Shown one piece after another: positions 8,450-16,315 of a stretch of DNA of 64,000 nt. The notes below the pieces were generated by a model. That model saw only the letters and a program-made list of their open reading frames with translations. It was not told the origin of the DNA and did not search any database. The stretch is taken from NCBI GenBank assembly GCA_964627445.1, contig CAZVJF010000001.1:248001-312000 (forward strand), given 5' to 3'. Position 1 is the stretch's first letter. The number at the start of each line of letters is the position of its first letter. The translations under genes were made by a program, and so were the position numbers. This DNA comes from Luteibaculum sp964627445 (GTDB taxonomy: Bacteria; Bacteroidota; Bacteroidia; Flavobacteriales_D; Luteibaculaceae).

Positions 8450-9703
8450 ATGCCGTATTTATTTACCTCTGAGTCCGTATCTGAAGGACACCCCGATAAA
8501 GTAGCCGACCAAATTTCCGATGCCCTGCTAGACAACTTTTTGGCTTGGGACGCCCACTCTAAAGTGGCTTGCGAAACCCTGGTAACCACAGGACAAGTGG
8601 TTTTGGCTGGAGAAGTAAAATCCAACACCTACTTGGATGTACAAAAAATTTCTCGCGATGTTATCGCACGCATTGGGTATACCAAAAGCGATTACATGTT
8701 CGAGGCCAACTCCTGCGGGGTATTTTCTGCCATCCACGAGCAATCGGATGATATTAACCGCGGAGTAGATCGTGGAAACATAGAGGAGCAAGGAGCAGGT
8801 GACCAAGGAATGATGTTTGGTTTTGCCTCGAACGAAACGGCAAACTACATGCCGCTAGCCTTAGATCTATCGCACCGCATACTTCAAGAATTGGCTGCGC
8901 TGCGTAGAGAGAACAACGAAATCACCTACCTCCGCCCGGATGCCAAGTCGCAAGTAACCATTGAGTACAATGACGACCACAAACCCATTCGCATTGACGC
9001 GATTGTGGTCTCTACCCAACACGATGAATTTGATACCAACGAACAAGCCATGTTGGATCAAATCAAAAAAGACATCGTAGAGATATTAATTCCGCGTGTA
9101 AAGGCGCAGCTCACTCCAGAAATACAAGCGCTGTTTAATGATGATATTACCTATCACATAAACCCTACGGGTAAGTTTGTTATTGGAGGACCCCACGGAG
9201 ATACCGGCCTTACGGGAAGAAAAATTATTGTAGATACCTACGGAGGAAAAGGTGCCCACGGTGGTGGTGCTTTTTCTGGGAAAGACCCCAGTAAGGTAGA
9301 CCGCTCTGCTGCTTATGCAGCGCGCCACATGGCCAAAAATATTGTGGCTGCAGGCATTGCAGACCAAGTGTTGGTACAAGTATCGTACGCCATCGGTGTA
9401 GTAGAGCCCACCTCACTATTTGTAGATACCTACGGAACTTCTAAAGTAGACCTCAACGATGGCGAAATCGCCCGCAAACTCGAGAAGGTGTTTGACCTTC
9501 GCCCCGGTATTATAGAGCGCGATCTTAAACTGCGCAACCCCATGTACTCCGAAACCGCAGCGTACGGGCACATGGGCCGCGACAACCGCACAGTAACCAA
9601 GACCTTCGAAACTCCGAACGGAGAGAAAAAAACGGTAGAGGTTGAGTTATTTACATGGGAAAAGCTAGACCGCGTAGACGATCTGAAAAAGGAGTTTTTC
9701 TAG
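8450..9703 (+). CDS. metK: S-adenosylmethionine synthetase
   Basis: MetK makes S-adenosylmethionine from methionine and ATP. The protein begins MPYLFTSESVSEGHPDKVAD, carrying the ATP-binding SEGHPDK motif. It also contains the GDQGMMFG hexapeptide block, FVIGGPHGDTGLTGRKI, the P-loop-like GGGAFSGKDPSKVDRSAAY and DNRTVTKTFE near the end. The ATG at 8450 is chosen over an in-frame upstream codon at 8348 because the extra 34 residues would be encoded by the promoter and riboswitch and are unlike any MetK. From 8450 the length is 417 residues, normal for Bacteroidota. Regulation is likely translational or attenuating control by SAM through the leader. A strong terminator follows 23 bp after the stop. 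Confidence 0.96.
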   Translation: MPYLFTSESVSEGHPDKVADQISDALLDNFLAWDAHSKVACETLVTTGQVVLAGEVKSNTYLDVQKISRDVIARIGYTKSDYMFEANSCGVFSAIHEQSDDINRGVDRGNIEEQGAGDQGMMFGFASNETANYMPLALDLSHRILQELAALRRENNEITYLRPDAKSQVTIEYNDDHKPIRIDAIVVSTQHDEFDTNEQAMLDQIKKDIVEILIPRVKAQLTPEIQALFNDDITYHINPTGKFVIGGPHGDTGLTGRKIIVDTYGGKGAHGGGAFSGKDPSKVDRSAAYAARHMAKNIVAAGIADQVLVQVSYAIGVVEPTSLFVDTYGTSKVDLNDGEIARKLEKVFDLRPGIIERDLKLRNPMYSETAAYGHMGRDNRTVTKTFETPNGEKKTVEVELFTWEKLDRVDDLKKEFF

Positions 9704-9726
9704 ATTTAAACTGCTATCCATATCTT

Positions 9727-9757
9727 AACCCGAGATGAAATCATCTCGGGTTTTTTT
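9727..9757 (+). terminator. Rho-independent terminator of metK
   Basis: A perfect 12-bp stem (AACCCGAGATGA 9727-9738 and its complement 9741-9752) with a 2-nt loop runs into seven T residues ending at 9757. Confidence 0.9.
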
Positions 9758-9766
9758 ATGTTTTTT

Positions 9767-9955
9767 ATGCAGCAATACGAAATCTTAAAGGTGACCCACT
9801 GGTGGTCTACCGAGAAACTAAGACAAAAGACTGAGGCTCTGGTAAAACAGAAAGCGCAATCTGGTTACCAAATTATATCGGTGTCTTTAGGCATGAACCA
9901 TGGACTTATCCCTACGGCCTTTGTTGCGGTAGCGCGATCTACTTCTTCCGCATAA
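9767..9955 (+). CDS. Small protein of unknown function, DUF4177-like
   Basis: A 62-residue product beginning MQQYEILKVTHWW. Its layout (short strand with EILKV, a Lys/Glu-rich helix, then GYQIISVSLGMNHG and a closing strand TAFVAVAR) resembles the compact DUF4177 fold. The family match is tentative. An in-frame ATG at 9758 lies directly after the metK terminator T-run; the ATG at 9767 is preferred because it leaves room for a leader if a terminated-and-read-through or local promoter is used. Its last 17 bp overlap the 3' end of der on the opposite strand. No promoter was recognised, so expression may depend on read-through from metK. Confidence 0.5.
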   Translation: MQQYEILKVTHWWSTEKLRQKTEALVKQKAQSGYQIISVSLGMNHGLIPTAFVAVARSTSSA

Positions 9956-11243
9956 ATACGCTTATAGGCACCCCATTAAAATTAAAGTGCTCGCGGATCT
10001 TGTTCTCTAAAAAGCGCTTGTACGGGTCTTTTACGTACTGCGGTAAATTGCAGTAAAATGCAAAAGCAGGTGTATGCGTGGGCAATTGCATACAGTATTT
10101 AATACGTACATACTTGCCTTTAATGGCTGGAGGTGGGTAGCGCTCTATTTCCTCCAGCATTACATCATTGAGCTTGGAGGTGGGTATTTTTTGGATGCGC
10201 GCCTGGTACACATCAATGGCCGTTTCTAACGCCTTGTGTATACGTTGCTTAGTAACGGTACTGGTAAAAATAATAGGCACATCCTTAAAGGGTGCTATGC
10301 GCTCAAATATCTTCTCTTTAAAGGCTTCCATGGTTTTGGATTCTTTCTCCACCAAATCCCACTTATTCACCAAAATAACCAGCCCTTTGCGGTTGTCTAT
10401 TACATCAAAGAGGATGTGCAAATCTTGTTTTTCCACCCCAAGTGTAGCATCTATCATGAGGAGGCAAACATCGCTCTGCTCTATTGCCCGCATGCTGCGT
10501 ACTACACTGTAAAATTCCAGATCCTCGTTTACCTTGGCCTTTTTGCGAATTCCAGCCGTATCTACCAGCATAAAATCAAAGCCAAAGGCCTGGTAGCGCA
10601 CGTTAATGGCATCGCGTGTGGTGCCGCTAACAGGAGTTACAATGTTGTGTTCCTTTCCAGTAAGTACGTTTACTAGAGAAGATTTCCCCACGTTGGGTCT
10701 ACCCACCACGGCAATCTTTGGAATATCCAATTCTTCTTCCTCCGTATGATTCGGAAATGAATCTACCAGTGCATCCAACAAATCGCCTGTTTGGCTACCG
10801 TTGGAGCTAGAAATAGGATATACATCGCCCAAACCAAACTTGTAAAACTCGCTGGTCTCACTTATGAGGTCGTAGGTGTCTACCTTATTGGCAACCACAA
10901 AAACCTTTTTGTTGGATTTACGCAGCAATTCGGCAATGGCTTCATCAAAATCGGTAATGCCACCATGGACGTCCACCAGAAAAAGTATGGTAGTCGCTTC
11001 CTCTATGGCGATGGCCACCTGCTTGCGTATTTCTTGCTCAAAAATATCCTCGGTATTGTGGGTAAATCCACCCGTATCAATAAGGTTAAAGGATACATTG
11101 CGCCACTGTGCTTTGCCGTAATGGCGATCGCGGGTTACCCCAGCAGTGCTATCTACAATAGCATCACGGGTTTCGGTTAATCGGTTAAAAAGGGTCGATT
11201 TCCCAACATTGGGGCGCCCCACTATAGCTACTACGTTATTCAT
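9939..11243 (-). CDS. der: Ribosome-assembly GTPase Der (EngA)
   Basis: Der has two tandem GTPase domains and acts in 50S subunit maturation. The first P-loop is GRPNVGKSTLFNRL at residues ~8-21 and the second GRPNVGKSSLVNVL near residue 181. Each is followed by a DTxG motif (DTGGF and DTAGIRKKAK) and by an NKxD motif (NKVD and NKWD). A KH-like C-terminal domain completes the 434 residues, a normal length. The ATG overlaps the era stop codon by one base (TAATG), so the two ribosome GTPases are translationally coupled. Confidence 0.97.
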   Translation of the reverse strand: MNNVVAIVGRPNVGKSTLFNRLTETRDAIVDSTAGVTRDRHYGKAQWRNVSFNLIDTGGFTHNTEDIFEQEIRKQVAIAIEEATTILFLVDVHGGITDFDEAIAELLRKSNKKVFVVANKVDTYDLISETSEFYKFGLGDVYPISSSNGSQTGDLLDALVDSFPNHTEEEELDIPKIAVVGRPNVGKSSLVNVLTGKEHNIVTPVSGTTRDAINVRYQAFGFDFMLVDTAGIRKKAKVNEDLEFYSVVRSMRAIEQSDVCLLMIDATLGVEKQDLHILFDVIDNRKGLVILVNKWDLVEKESKTMEAFKEKIFERIAPFKDVPIIFTSTVTKQRIHKALETAIDVYQARIQKIPTSKLNDVMLEEIERYPPPAIKGKYVRIKYCMQLPTHTPAFAFYCNLPQYVKDPYKRFLENKIREHFNFNGVPISVFMRKK

Positions 11244-12124
11244 TAGTCTTTAAAGCCGTATCGTTTCAATTTGTCTGGATTGCTTCTCCAATCCTTATCT
11301 ACCTTCACACGCAAATCCAAGAAAATTTGCTTCTGCAAAAATGACTCGATATCTTTTCTTGCGCTAATTCCTAGGCGTTTTATTTCTTTCCCTTCTTTTC
11401 CTACCAGGATATTCTTCTGCGAATCGCGCTCTACCATAATGTACGCCTCTATGTGGTCCAACCGCTCTCCTTCCTTATAGGTATTAATTACTACCTCGGT
11501 GGCATAGGGTATTTCCTGCTCAAACTGCAAGAATATTTTCTCGCGAATCATTTCAGAAACAAAGTACCGAACGGGTCTATCGCTTAATTCTTCTTTGTTA
11601 TAGTAGGGTGGATTTTCTGGAAGCCACTCTTTAATTTTTCCAAGCACCAAATCCAGGTTTACATTTTCAAGCGCGGAGATGGGTAAAATTTGTGCTTTGG
11701 GTAAGGTTTTATGCCAAAAATCTACCGTCTCGTGCAGTTTTTCGGGTGTGGCTAAATCCATCTTATTAATTAACACCAAGGCCGGAATTTCGCTTTTTGC
11801 AATTTGCTTTAACTGCATCTCTAAGCCTTCGCCACGGTCTTTGGTGTCTGTCACCCATAAAAAAGCATCTGCATCTTCAAAGGCAGGCTTAATCTCCGCC
11901 ATCATGGCATCGTGCATTTTATAATGGCTTTTTATAATGATACCGGGCGTATCGGAAAACACAATCTGCAGATCGTCTTCGTTATACACCGCTATCATGC
12001 GATGACGCGTAGTTTGTGCTTTTGGCGTTACAATGGCCAGCTTTTCACCAAAGAGGGTATTCAGCAGGGTAGACTTACCCATGTTGGGTTTACCAAGTAT
12101 GTTTACAAAACCGGCTTTGTGCAT
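11243..12124 (-). CDS. era: GTPase Era
   Basis: Era binds 16S rRNA near its 3' end and helps 30S assembly. The P-loop is GKPNMGKSTLLNTL, a mild variant of GRPNVGKST. Further motifs are DTPGII, NKMDL and SALE. The C-terminal KH domain carries ILVGKEGKEIKRLGISARKDIE, with the GxxG loop as GKEG. The 293-residue length is typical. It is the first gene of era-der and diverges from the initiator tRNA gene, whose promoter lies in the 64-bp gap. Confidence 0.97.
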   Translation of the reverse strand: MHKAGFVNILGKPNMGKSTLLNTLFGEKLAIVTPKAQTTRHRMIAVYNEDDLQIVFSDTPGIIIKSHYKMHDAMMAEIKPAFEDADAFLWVTDTKDRGEGLEMQLKQIAKSEIPALVLINKMDLATPEKLHETVDFWHKTLPKAQILPISALENVNLDLVLGKIKEWLPENPPYYNKEELSDRPVRYFVSEMIREKIFLQFEQEIPYATEVVINTYKEGERLDHIEAYIMVERDSQKNILVGKEGKEIKRLGISARKDIESFLQKQIFLDLRVKVDKDWRSNPDKLKRYGFKD

Positions 12125-12149
12125 AGGTTAAGAAAATATTAATTCGTGC

Positions 12150-12179
12150 TTGCAGGAAATGCAATAATACGTATATTTG
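12150..12179 (+). promoter_or_regulatory. Promoter of the initiator tRNA gene
   Basis: TTG at 12150-12152 and TATATTTG at 12172-12179 are separated by 19 bp, a good match to the Bacteroidota TTG/TAnnTTTG promoter. The -7 element ends 9 bp before the first base of the tRNA, so transcription starts almost at the mature 5' end. Confidence 0.75.
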
Positions 12180-12188
12180 CCGCCACAT

Positions 12189-12261
12189 TGCGGGGTGGAG
12201 CAGTTGGTAGCTCGTCGGGCTCATAACCCGAAGGCCGTTGGTTCGAGTCCAACCCCCGCTA
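12189..12261 (+). tRNA. Initiator tRNA-fMet (anticodon CAT)
   Basis: The cloverleaf closes with acceptor strands GCGGGG and CCCCGC, D-arm AGCAGTTGGTAGCTC, and anticodon arm TCGGGCTCATAACCCGA with CAT at 12222-12224. The T-arm is GTTGGTTCGAGTCCAAC. Two initiator hallmarks are visible: three consecutive G-C pairs at the base of the anticodon stem, and an unpaired 1-72 position (T opposite T). The bases after the discriminator A are CTA, so CCA is added after transcription. Confidence 0.95.
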
Positions 12262-12267
12262 CTACAA

Positions 12268-12298
12268 AGCGATCTCAATACGAGGTCGCTTTTTTTTT
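12268..12298 (+). terminator. Terminator of the tRNA-fMet transcript
   Basis: AGCGATCTC (12268-12276) pairs with GAGGTCGCT (12282-12290) with one G-T pair and a 5-nt loop, followed by eight T residues. Confidence 0.88.
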
Positions 12299-12385
12299 GC
12301 CCTTTATTTCCCTTGTGCCACGTTTGTTTTGAATACGGATTTCTGCTTGCTTAGTACTATTCGATAGCAGCTTGTGCGTTTTTTA

Positions 12386-12418
12386 CAACAAAAAAACGAC
12401 CCATTTCTGAGTCGTTTT
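12386..12418 (-). terminator. Terminator at the end of the che-sia gene string
   Basis: AAAACGAC (12393-12400) and GTCGTTTT (12411-12418) form an 8-bp stem. The A-rich flank at 12386-12396 becomes the U-tract in the minus-strand RNA, 60 bp beyond the siaC-like stop. Confidence 0.7.
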
Positions 12419-12479
12419 CATCATCGAAACCTTGTGGAGTGGATGGATCACAAGGATTTGTATTATTTTCTGCTGTTGG

Positions 12480-12860
12480 CTAACCTTCGTATGATTTTAG
12501 CTCAAAAGGAACATCTACAATGTCGGAGAACTCTTCACCGGCTTCTTCCATGTCTTCGTCCTCATCCAGGTAATGCCATTCTATAGTAACACAGTCATGC
12601 TCCTCGTGTATTTCCTCGAATTTCATAAGGATATCCAAAATGAGTTTGGAAGAAGCGGTGTTGAAGTAATCCATTTTAAAAACCACGGTGGTGGGGTTTT
12701 TGGGGGATTCTGCGTACGCATCCAACCAAGCAATAATGGGGTCGAAAAATACGGTTACATCTTCGGGTAGTGACTTGCCCGAAAATTCGAAAATATTGTT
12801 GTCTGCATCCAAGTGTACCTTGGGGGTTTCGTCTGTGGCTTCTATGTTAATTACTTCCAT
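12480..12860 (-). CDS. SiaC-family regulatory phosphoprotein (DUF1987)
   Basis: A 126-residue single-domain protein of the SiaC/DUF1987 family. The core has the N-terminal strands IEATDETPKVHLDAD, the helix FFDPIIAWLDAYA and the diagnostic block FKMDYFNTASSKLILDIL. The Thr of FNTASS is residue 68, the same number as the phosphorylated Thr of Pseudomonas SiaC as I recall it. In that system the unphosphorylated protein binds a diguanylate cyclase and activates it; the partner here is unknown. The last third is strongly acidic. It lies 12 bp downstream of a SiaB-like kinase gene and ends the minus-strand chemosensory string. It should be the phospho-switch output of the kinase and SpoIIE-type phosphatase encoded next to it. 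Confidence 0.85.
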   Translation of the reverse strand: MEVINIEATDETPKVHLDADNNIFEFSGKSLPEDVTVFFDPIIAWLDAYAESPKNPTTVVFKMDYFNTASSKLILDILMKFEEIHEEHDCVTIEWHYLDEDEDMEEAGEEFSDIVDVPFELKSYEG

Positions 12861-12872
12861 ACTATTAACGTT

Positions 12873-13454
12873 TTATACACGGTCTACTTTGGTACTAAAA
12901 ATGAAAAATGAGGTTTTGTCATTAATGGGCTCAAAGTGGTAGTCTACCTTGTTGCCTGTTTTTTTAATGATGTCAATAAAACCTAATCCGGCTCCAGATT
13001 TTTCTGAGAGTTTGGAGTCTCGTATCATTTGTTTGTAACGGGATTTTATCTCATCGGATTCGAGGGAATTGAACTCATCGAGCATGGACCGAATTCCCTC
13101 AATTTTTTCATTAATAATGGTGTTGCCTGTCGTAAGCATAAAGGCGTCTCCATGCTCTCCCAATAAAATGACGCCAGAGCCTGGTTTTTGCGCCTTGCCT
13201 GTATTCGGATCATCGGTGTGCTTGCAAATGTTTTGCATGCACTCTACCATTACGTGATATAGGCGCTTGGTTGCTTTGGTACTGGCCTCACTTTCTGTCA
13301 TGTTTTTCTCGGTCATTGCCGTGAAAACTTTTACGATGTCTTGGTTCACCTCTCCCTCGTATACCAACGATATGTTTTGCTCTAAGAGCGTATTGTGAAA
13401 CTTGTATACAAAGTCCATGTAATCTGAACCTACCTCTATGGATGTTTTACTCAT
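12873..13454 (-). CDS. SiaB-family protein kinase (GHKL fold)
   Basis: A 193-residue kinase-like protein with an anti-sigma-factor-kinase type ATPase fold. The N-box is MVECMQNICKHTDD (canonical ExxxNxxKH), and the Gly-rich box is SGAGLGFIDIIKKTG. Such proteins phosphorylate a partner-switch protein on Ser/Thr, here presumably Thr68 of the SiaC-like product encoded 12 bp downstream. The 119-bp gap to the preceding REC-SpoIIE gene is larger than elsewhere in the string and could hold a second promoter. The gap contains TACTTTGA-like sequence only on the plus strand, so no minus-strand promoter is claimed. Direct proof of substrate is absent. Confidence 0.82.
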   Translation of the reverse strand: MSKTSIEVGSDYMDFVYKFHNTLLEQNISLVYEGEVNQDIVKVFTAMTEKNMTESEASTKATKRLYHVMVECMQNICKHTDDPNTGKAQKPGSGVILLGEHGDAFMLTTGNTIINEKIEGIRSMLDEFNSLESDEIKSRYKQMIRDSKLSEKSGAGLGFIDIIKKTGNKVDYHFEPINDKTSFFIFSTKVDRV

Positions 13455-13573
13455 AACGGTATCCTTTGGTTTTATAAAAACTATCCCGTGTTTTGGATTG
13501 TTAAGTTACTTTTACTTTGAGGGCAGAACCATGGTTATTTTCACATAATTCAACTAGGAGAAACGTATTAGAA

Positions 13574-14878
13574 CTAAATTTCTATTCCAAACAGTAGCAC
13601 ATCATCCATTTGTTTGTTTTCTCCCATCCATTGGGTAAACAACTTTTCAAATATCTCGTGCATCTGAGGCATGGTTTTATCTGGATTTTCTTCTATGCAT
13701 TTTCTTATGCGCTTAGGCCCAAGCTTCAACACTTTATCGCCACCAAACTGGTCCGGCAGTCCATCGGAGAAAAAGAAAAAGCGATCGCCTTTCTGTACGT
13801 CAACATGCTGATCCTCGAAGGAGTTTTTGCCGTTGTATTGCATTCCCCCAATAGGATATTTGCTGCCCTTGTATTGCATAAGCTCTTGTACACCTGGCCG
13901 CTGAACGTAGAGCGGACGGTGGGCGCCAGCATACACGATTTCGCTGTGGTCCTTTTTAATACGACACATAGCGATATCCATACCATCGGCTGCTTTGTTG
14001 CTGGGCGCATCTTGTTTTAAGGTATCTACTACTGCGTTGTGCAGTTCATTTAATACAGTACCTGGGGTTTTGGCCTCTGCTTTGTTGTGCACAATATCAT
14101 TGAGCAGCAAGTGACCAATTAAGGACATCATGGCACCCGGCACCCCATGCCCCGTGCAGTCTACGGCCGCTACATAGATATAATCGTTTTTGATGTAGAG
14201 CCAGGGGAAATCGCCACTGACCACATCCTTGGGGCGGTAGTACATAAAATAATTGCCCAGCGCTTCCTTGAGCTCTTTGGGCTCGGGTATAATGGCTTTT
14301 TGGATGCGCTTTGCGTAGTTTATACTGTCCATGATTTTTTTATTCTGGGTCTCAATCAAGGACTTAGACTTCTGCAGTTCATCTTTTAGCTCACGTTCGC
14401 GCCAGGTAGCTGTAATAAGGTGCTGCTGCGTTTCCATGAGTTCGCCAATCTGCAGCTGATTCATTTCGTGCTGCTTCATGAGCTTTTTACGCTGGGTGGC
14501 TTTTTCTGTGAAGCGGTGAGCGGATATATCGAGAGTAGTACGTAGTTGGGTACTCGAGAAGGGCTTTTCTAGGAAGGCTTCGGGCAAGGTTCTTTTGGCG
14601 GCATTAATGACAATCTCGCTGGTATTGGAGGTAAGGTAAATGATGCAATACTCCTCACGGTTAGGCAATTCGGTAACTACATCAATACCAGTTTTTTCGC
14701 CCGCAAGCTTGATATCTACAAAAAGTATATTGGGCTTTAGATCTTCTATATTTTCCAGCAGCTCCTCGCCCGAGGCAAAAGCCTCTAGCACCTCATAGCC
14801 GCTTTGCTGTAGTACTTCTTTTAAAAGCACTAAACTAGTTTCTTCATCTTCTAATATGACTACTTTATTGCTTTCCAT
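13574..14878 (-). CDS. Response-regulator receiver fused to SpoIIE-type PP2C phosphatase (SiaA-like)
   Basis: Residues 1-120 are a REC domain with acidic DEE at 11-13, phospho-acceptor Asp55 in ILFVDIKLAG and Lys in LEKPFSS. A coiled coil follows at ~130-190 (rich in Gln, Glu and Lys). The rest is a PP2C/SpoIIE phosphatase with VSGDFPWLY, AAVDCTGHGVPGAMMS, ADGMDIAMC, FFFSDGLPDQFGGD and the final QMDDVLL; these supply the metal-binding Asp residues. The Pseudomonas counterpart SiaA senses through a membrane HAMP segment. Here that input is replaced by a receiver, and the gene sits directly after cheR. Phosphorylation of Asp55 by CheA is therefore the likely input, and dephosphorylation of the SiaC-like protein the likely output. 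Both are inferences from layout. Confidence 0.92.
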   Translation of the reverse strand: MESNKVVILEDEETSLVLLKEVLQQSGYEVLEAFASGEELLENIEDLKPNILFVDIKLAGEKTGIDVVTELPNREEYCIIYLTSNTSEIVINAAKRTLPEAFLEKPFSSTQLRTTLDISAHRFTEKATQRKKLMKQHEMNQLQIGELMETQQHLITATWRERELKDELQKSKSLIETQNKKIMDSINYAKRIQKAIIPEPKELKEALGNYFMYYRPKDVVSGDFPWLYIKNDYIYVAAVDCTGHGVPGAMMSLIGHLLLNDIVHNKAEAKTPGTVLNELHNAVVDTLKQDAPSNKAADGMDIAMCRIKKDHSEIVYAGAHRPLYVQRPGVQELMQYKGSKYPIGGMQYNGKNSFEDQHVDVQKGDRFFFFSDGLPDQFGGDKVLKLGPKRIRKCIEENPDKTMPQMHEIFEKLFTQWMGENKQMDDVLLFGIEI

Positions 14879-14882
14879 TCAG

Positions 14883-15704
14883 TTATTTTTTGGTGTAAAT
14901 TTTCATTTTAGAGTCGTACATCTTAAACAAGTCTTTTGAGGCCTCTGGGAGCATGTCGTAGTATCCAATTATGAAATACCCATCCTTATCCAGTGCATCA
15001 TGAAAGAGTTTAAGAACTCGCATCTTTAGGGCATCATCGAAGTAAATCATCACGTTTCGACAAAAGATAATATCGAAGGTTTGTTCCATTTTATCTTGCA
15101 CCAGGTTGTGTTTTTTAAAGTCGATATGACGCTTTAAGTCTTCGTGTATTTGTATATACCTTCCATCCTCTAAAAAGCAATCTTCTATTTTCCCGTTGGG
15201 TAAGTATTTCTGAAAGGTGGTGGTATACTTCTTCAACAGGACACTATTGTATTTTCCTACTTTGGCTTTATTGAGGATGGTTGTACTCAAGTCGGTAGCC
15301 AGTGTTTTGGACTTATGCAGTAAGTTTTTATCGCGCAGCACCAAAGCCATCGTATACACCTCTTCGCCAGAGGAACAGCCCGCATGCCACATTTTGATTT
15401 CTTTTTGGTTGATGTATTGGTTTAAAATATCATCGCGCAAACGCACCCATATCTCAGGGTTCCGAAATAGCTCCGTAAGGTTTACCGTTAAATCATCGAT
15501 ACAATTAACAAAGTAGTCTCTATCGTTCATTATCTTTTGCCACAAACCGAGGATAGACCCGAGTTTATGCTTTAAGATAAGCCGTGCAAAACCACGTTTT
15601 AGTGACCGAGATTCGTAACTGGTAAAGTCTATTCCATACCGGCTTTTGATAGCGGTGGTCAAAGAGGCTAACTCCTCATCTCCAATTTCATTCGCTATGC
15701 TCAT
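14883..15704 (-). CDS. cheR: CheR protein-glutamate methyltransferase
   Basis: CheR methylates glutamates of chemoreceptors using SAM during adaptation. The 273-residue protein has the N-terminal helical domain (SLKRGFARLILKHK), then LTVNLTELFRNPEIW, the SAM-binding WHAGCSSGEEVYTMAL (canonical AxCSxGEE), ATDLS, and the late block DIIFCRNVMIYFD. It ends with a short Lys-rich tail and has no TPR extension. It lies 5 bp after the cheX-like gene and 4 bp before the REC-SpoIIE gene. The two receptors in the locus have no obvious CheR-docking pentapeptide. Confidence 0.93.
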   Translation of the reverse strand: MSIANEIGDEELASLTTAIKSRYGIDFTSYESRSLKRGFARLILKHKLGSILGLWQKIMNDRDYFVNCIDDLTVNLTELFRNPEIWVRLRDDILNQYINQKEIKMWHAGCSSGEEVYTMALVLRDKNLLHKSKTLATDLSTTILNKAKVGKYNSVLLKKYTTTFQKYLPNGKIEDCFLEDGRYIQIHEDLKRHIDFKKHNLVQDKMEQTFDIIFCRNVMIYFDDALKMRVLKLFHDALDKDGYFIIGYYDMLPEASKDLFKMYDSKMKIYTKK

Positions 15705-15709
15705 AGGCG

Positions 15710-16315
15710 TTATTGTTGGCTGGCGGCAATAACCTTCTGAACACCTTTAATGAAGTTATCTTCGAGTACCCACAAAAAGTCAGGTGATATATCTAACTTT
15801 TCGGTATGCATTTTACTCTTGAAGTAGATAAAATACTCTCCTCGGTGCTTTTCGGCAGTTAATTTTTTCTTTAAATCTTCTCCACTCGATTTTTCTAGTT
15901 GCGGCACATCGCCATACATCTTAAAGGAGAAGGAATTGGAGAACTGGGTGATTACCGAGGCTACAATGATATTATCCATTTCCAGCAATACGGCATCTCC
16001 CATTACGCGTAGCTTCTCGCTATCAGAACGTACGCCCTCGGGGAGTACCACCTCTAATATCCGTTGTACTTCTTCCTCGGAAAAAATAAGGTAGCACACA
16101 CCGGCTAACTCCCCCTTTATTTCTGTAGACAACACATAGTGCAAATCCGCGGAATTAAAATCTACGATTTCGTATATATGATCTATGGGTTCTCTTTTTA
16201 CTTCAGAAGCTTCTATTTTAACCTCTTCTTTGGTAAAAAAAGCCATGCTCTCTGCTGCTTTCTTTAATCCTAAGCTTACGATTTCATTTGCCAGTTTACT
16301 TTCTTTTACATCCAT
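15710..16315 (-). CDS. CheX/CheC-type CheY-P phosphatase
   Basis: This 201-residue protein is not obvious from overall similarity but carries the CheC/CheX active-site pattern E-x2-N-x22-P: Glu112 and Asn115 in LLEMDNII, and Pro138 in GDVP, with the spacing matched exactly. These residues insert into CheY to speed dephosphorylation. A second helix near residues 8-27 (LANEIVSLGLKKAAESMAFF) resembles the opposite helix of the pseudo-symmetric fold, but no second E-x2-N is seen, so a one-site CheX-like arrangement is more likely than CheC. Its ATG overlaps the cheA stop by one base. Position between cheA and cheR suits a signal-termination role. It could act on CheY or on the receiver of the SpoIIE protein. 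Confidence 0.78.
   Translation of the reverse strand: MDVKESKLANEIVSLGLKKAAESMAFFTKEEVKIEASEVKREPIDHIYEIVDFNSADLHYVLSTEIKGELAGVCYLIFSEEEVQRILEVVLPEGVRSDSEKLRVMGDAVLLEMDNIIVASVITQFSNSFSFKMYGDVPQLEKSSGEDLKKKLTAEKHRGEYFIYFKSKMHTEKLDISPDFLWVLEDNFIKGVQKVIAASQQ

Noticed and set aside
13554..13571. CTAGGAGAAACGTATTAG as a third copy of the palindromic block, upstream of the siaB-like gene
   Set aside because: About 13 of 18 positions agree and the ends match, but the CTACAATCG anchor is missing and the inverted repeat is weak. Interesting but not supportable without a genome scan.
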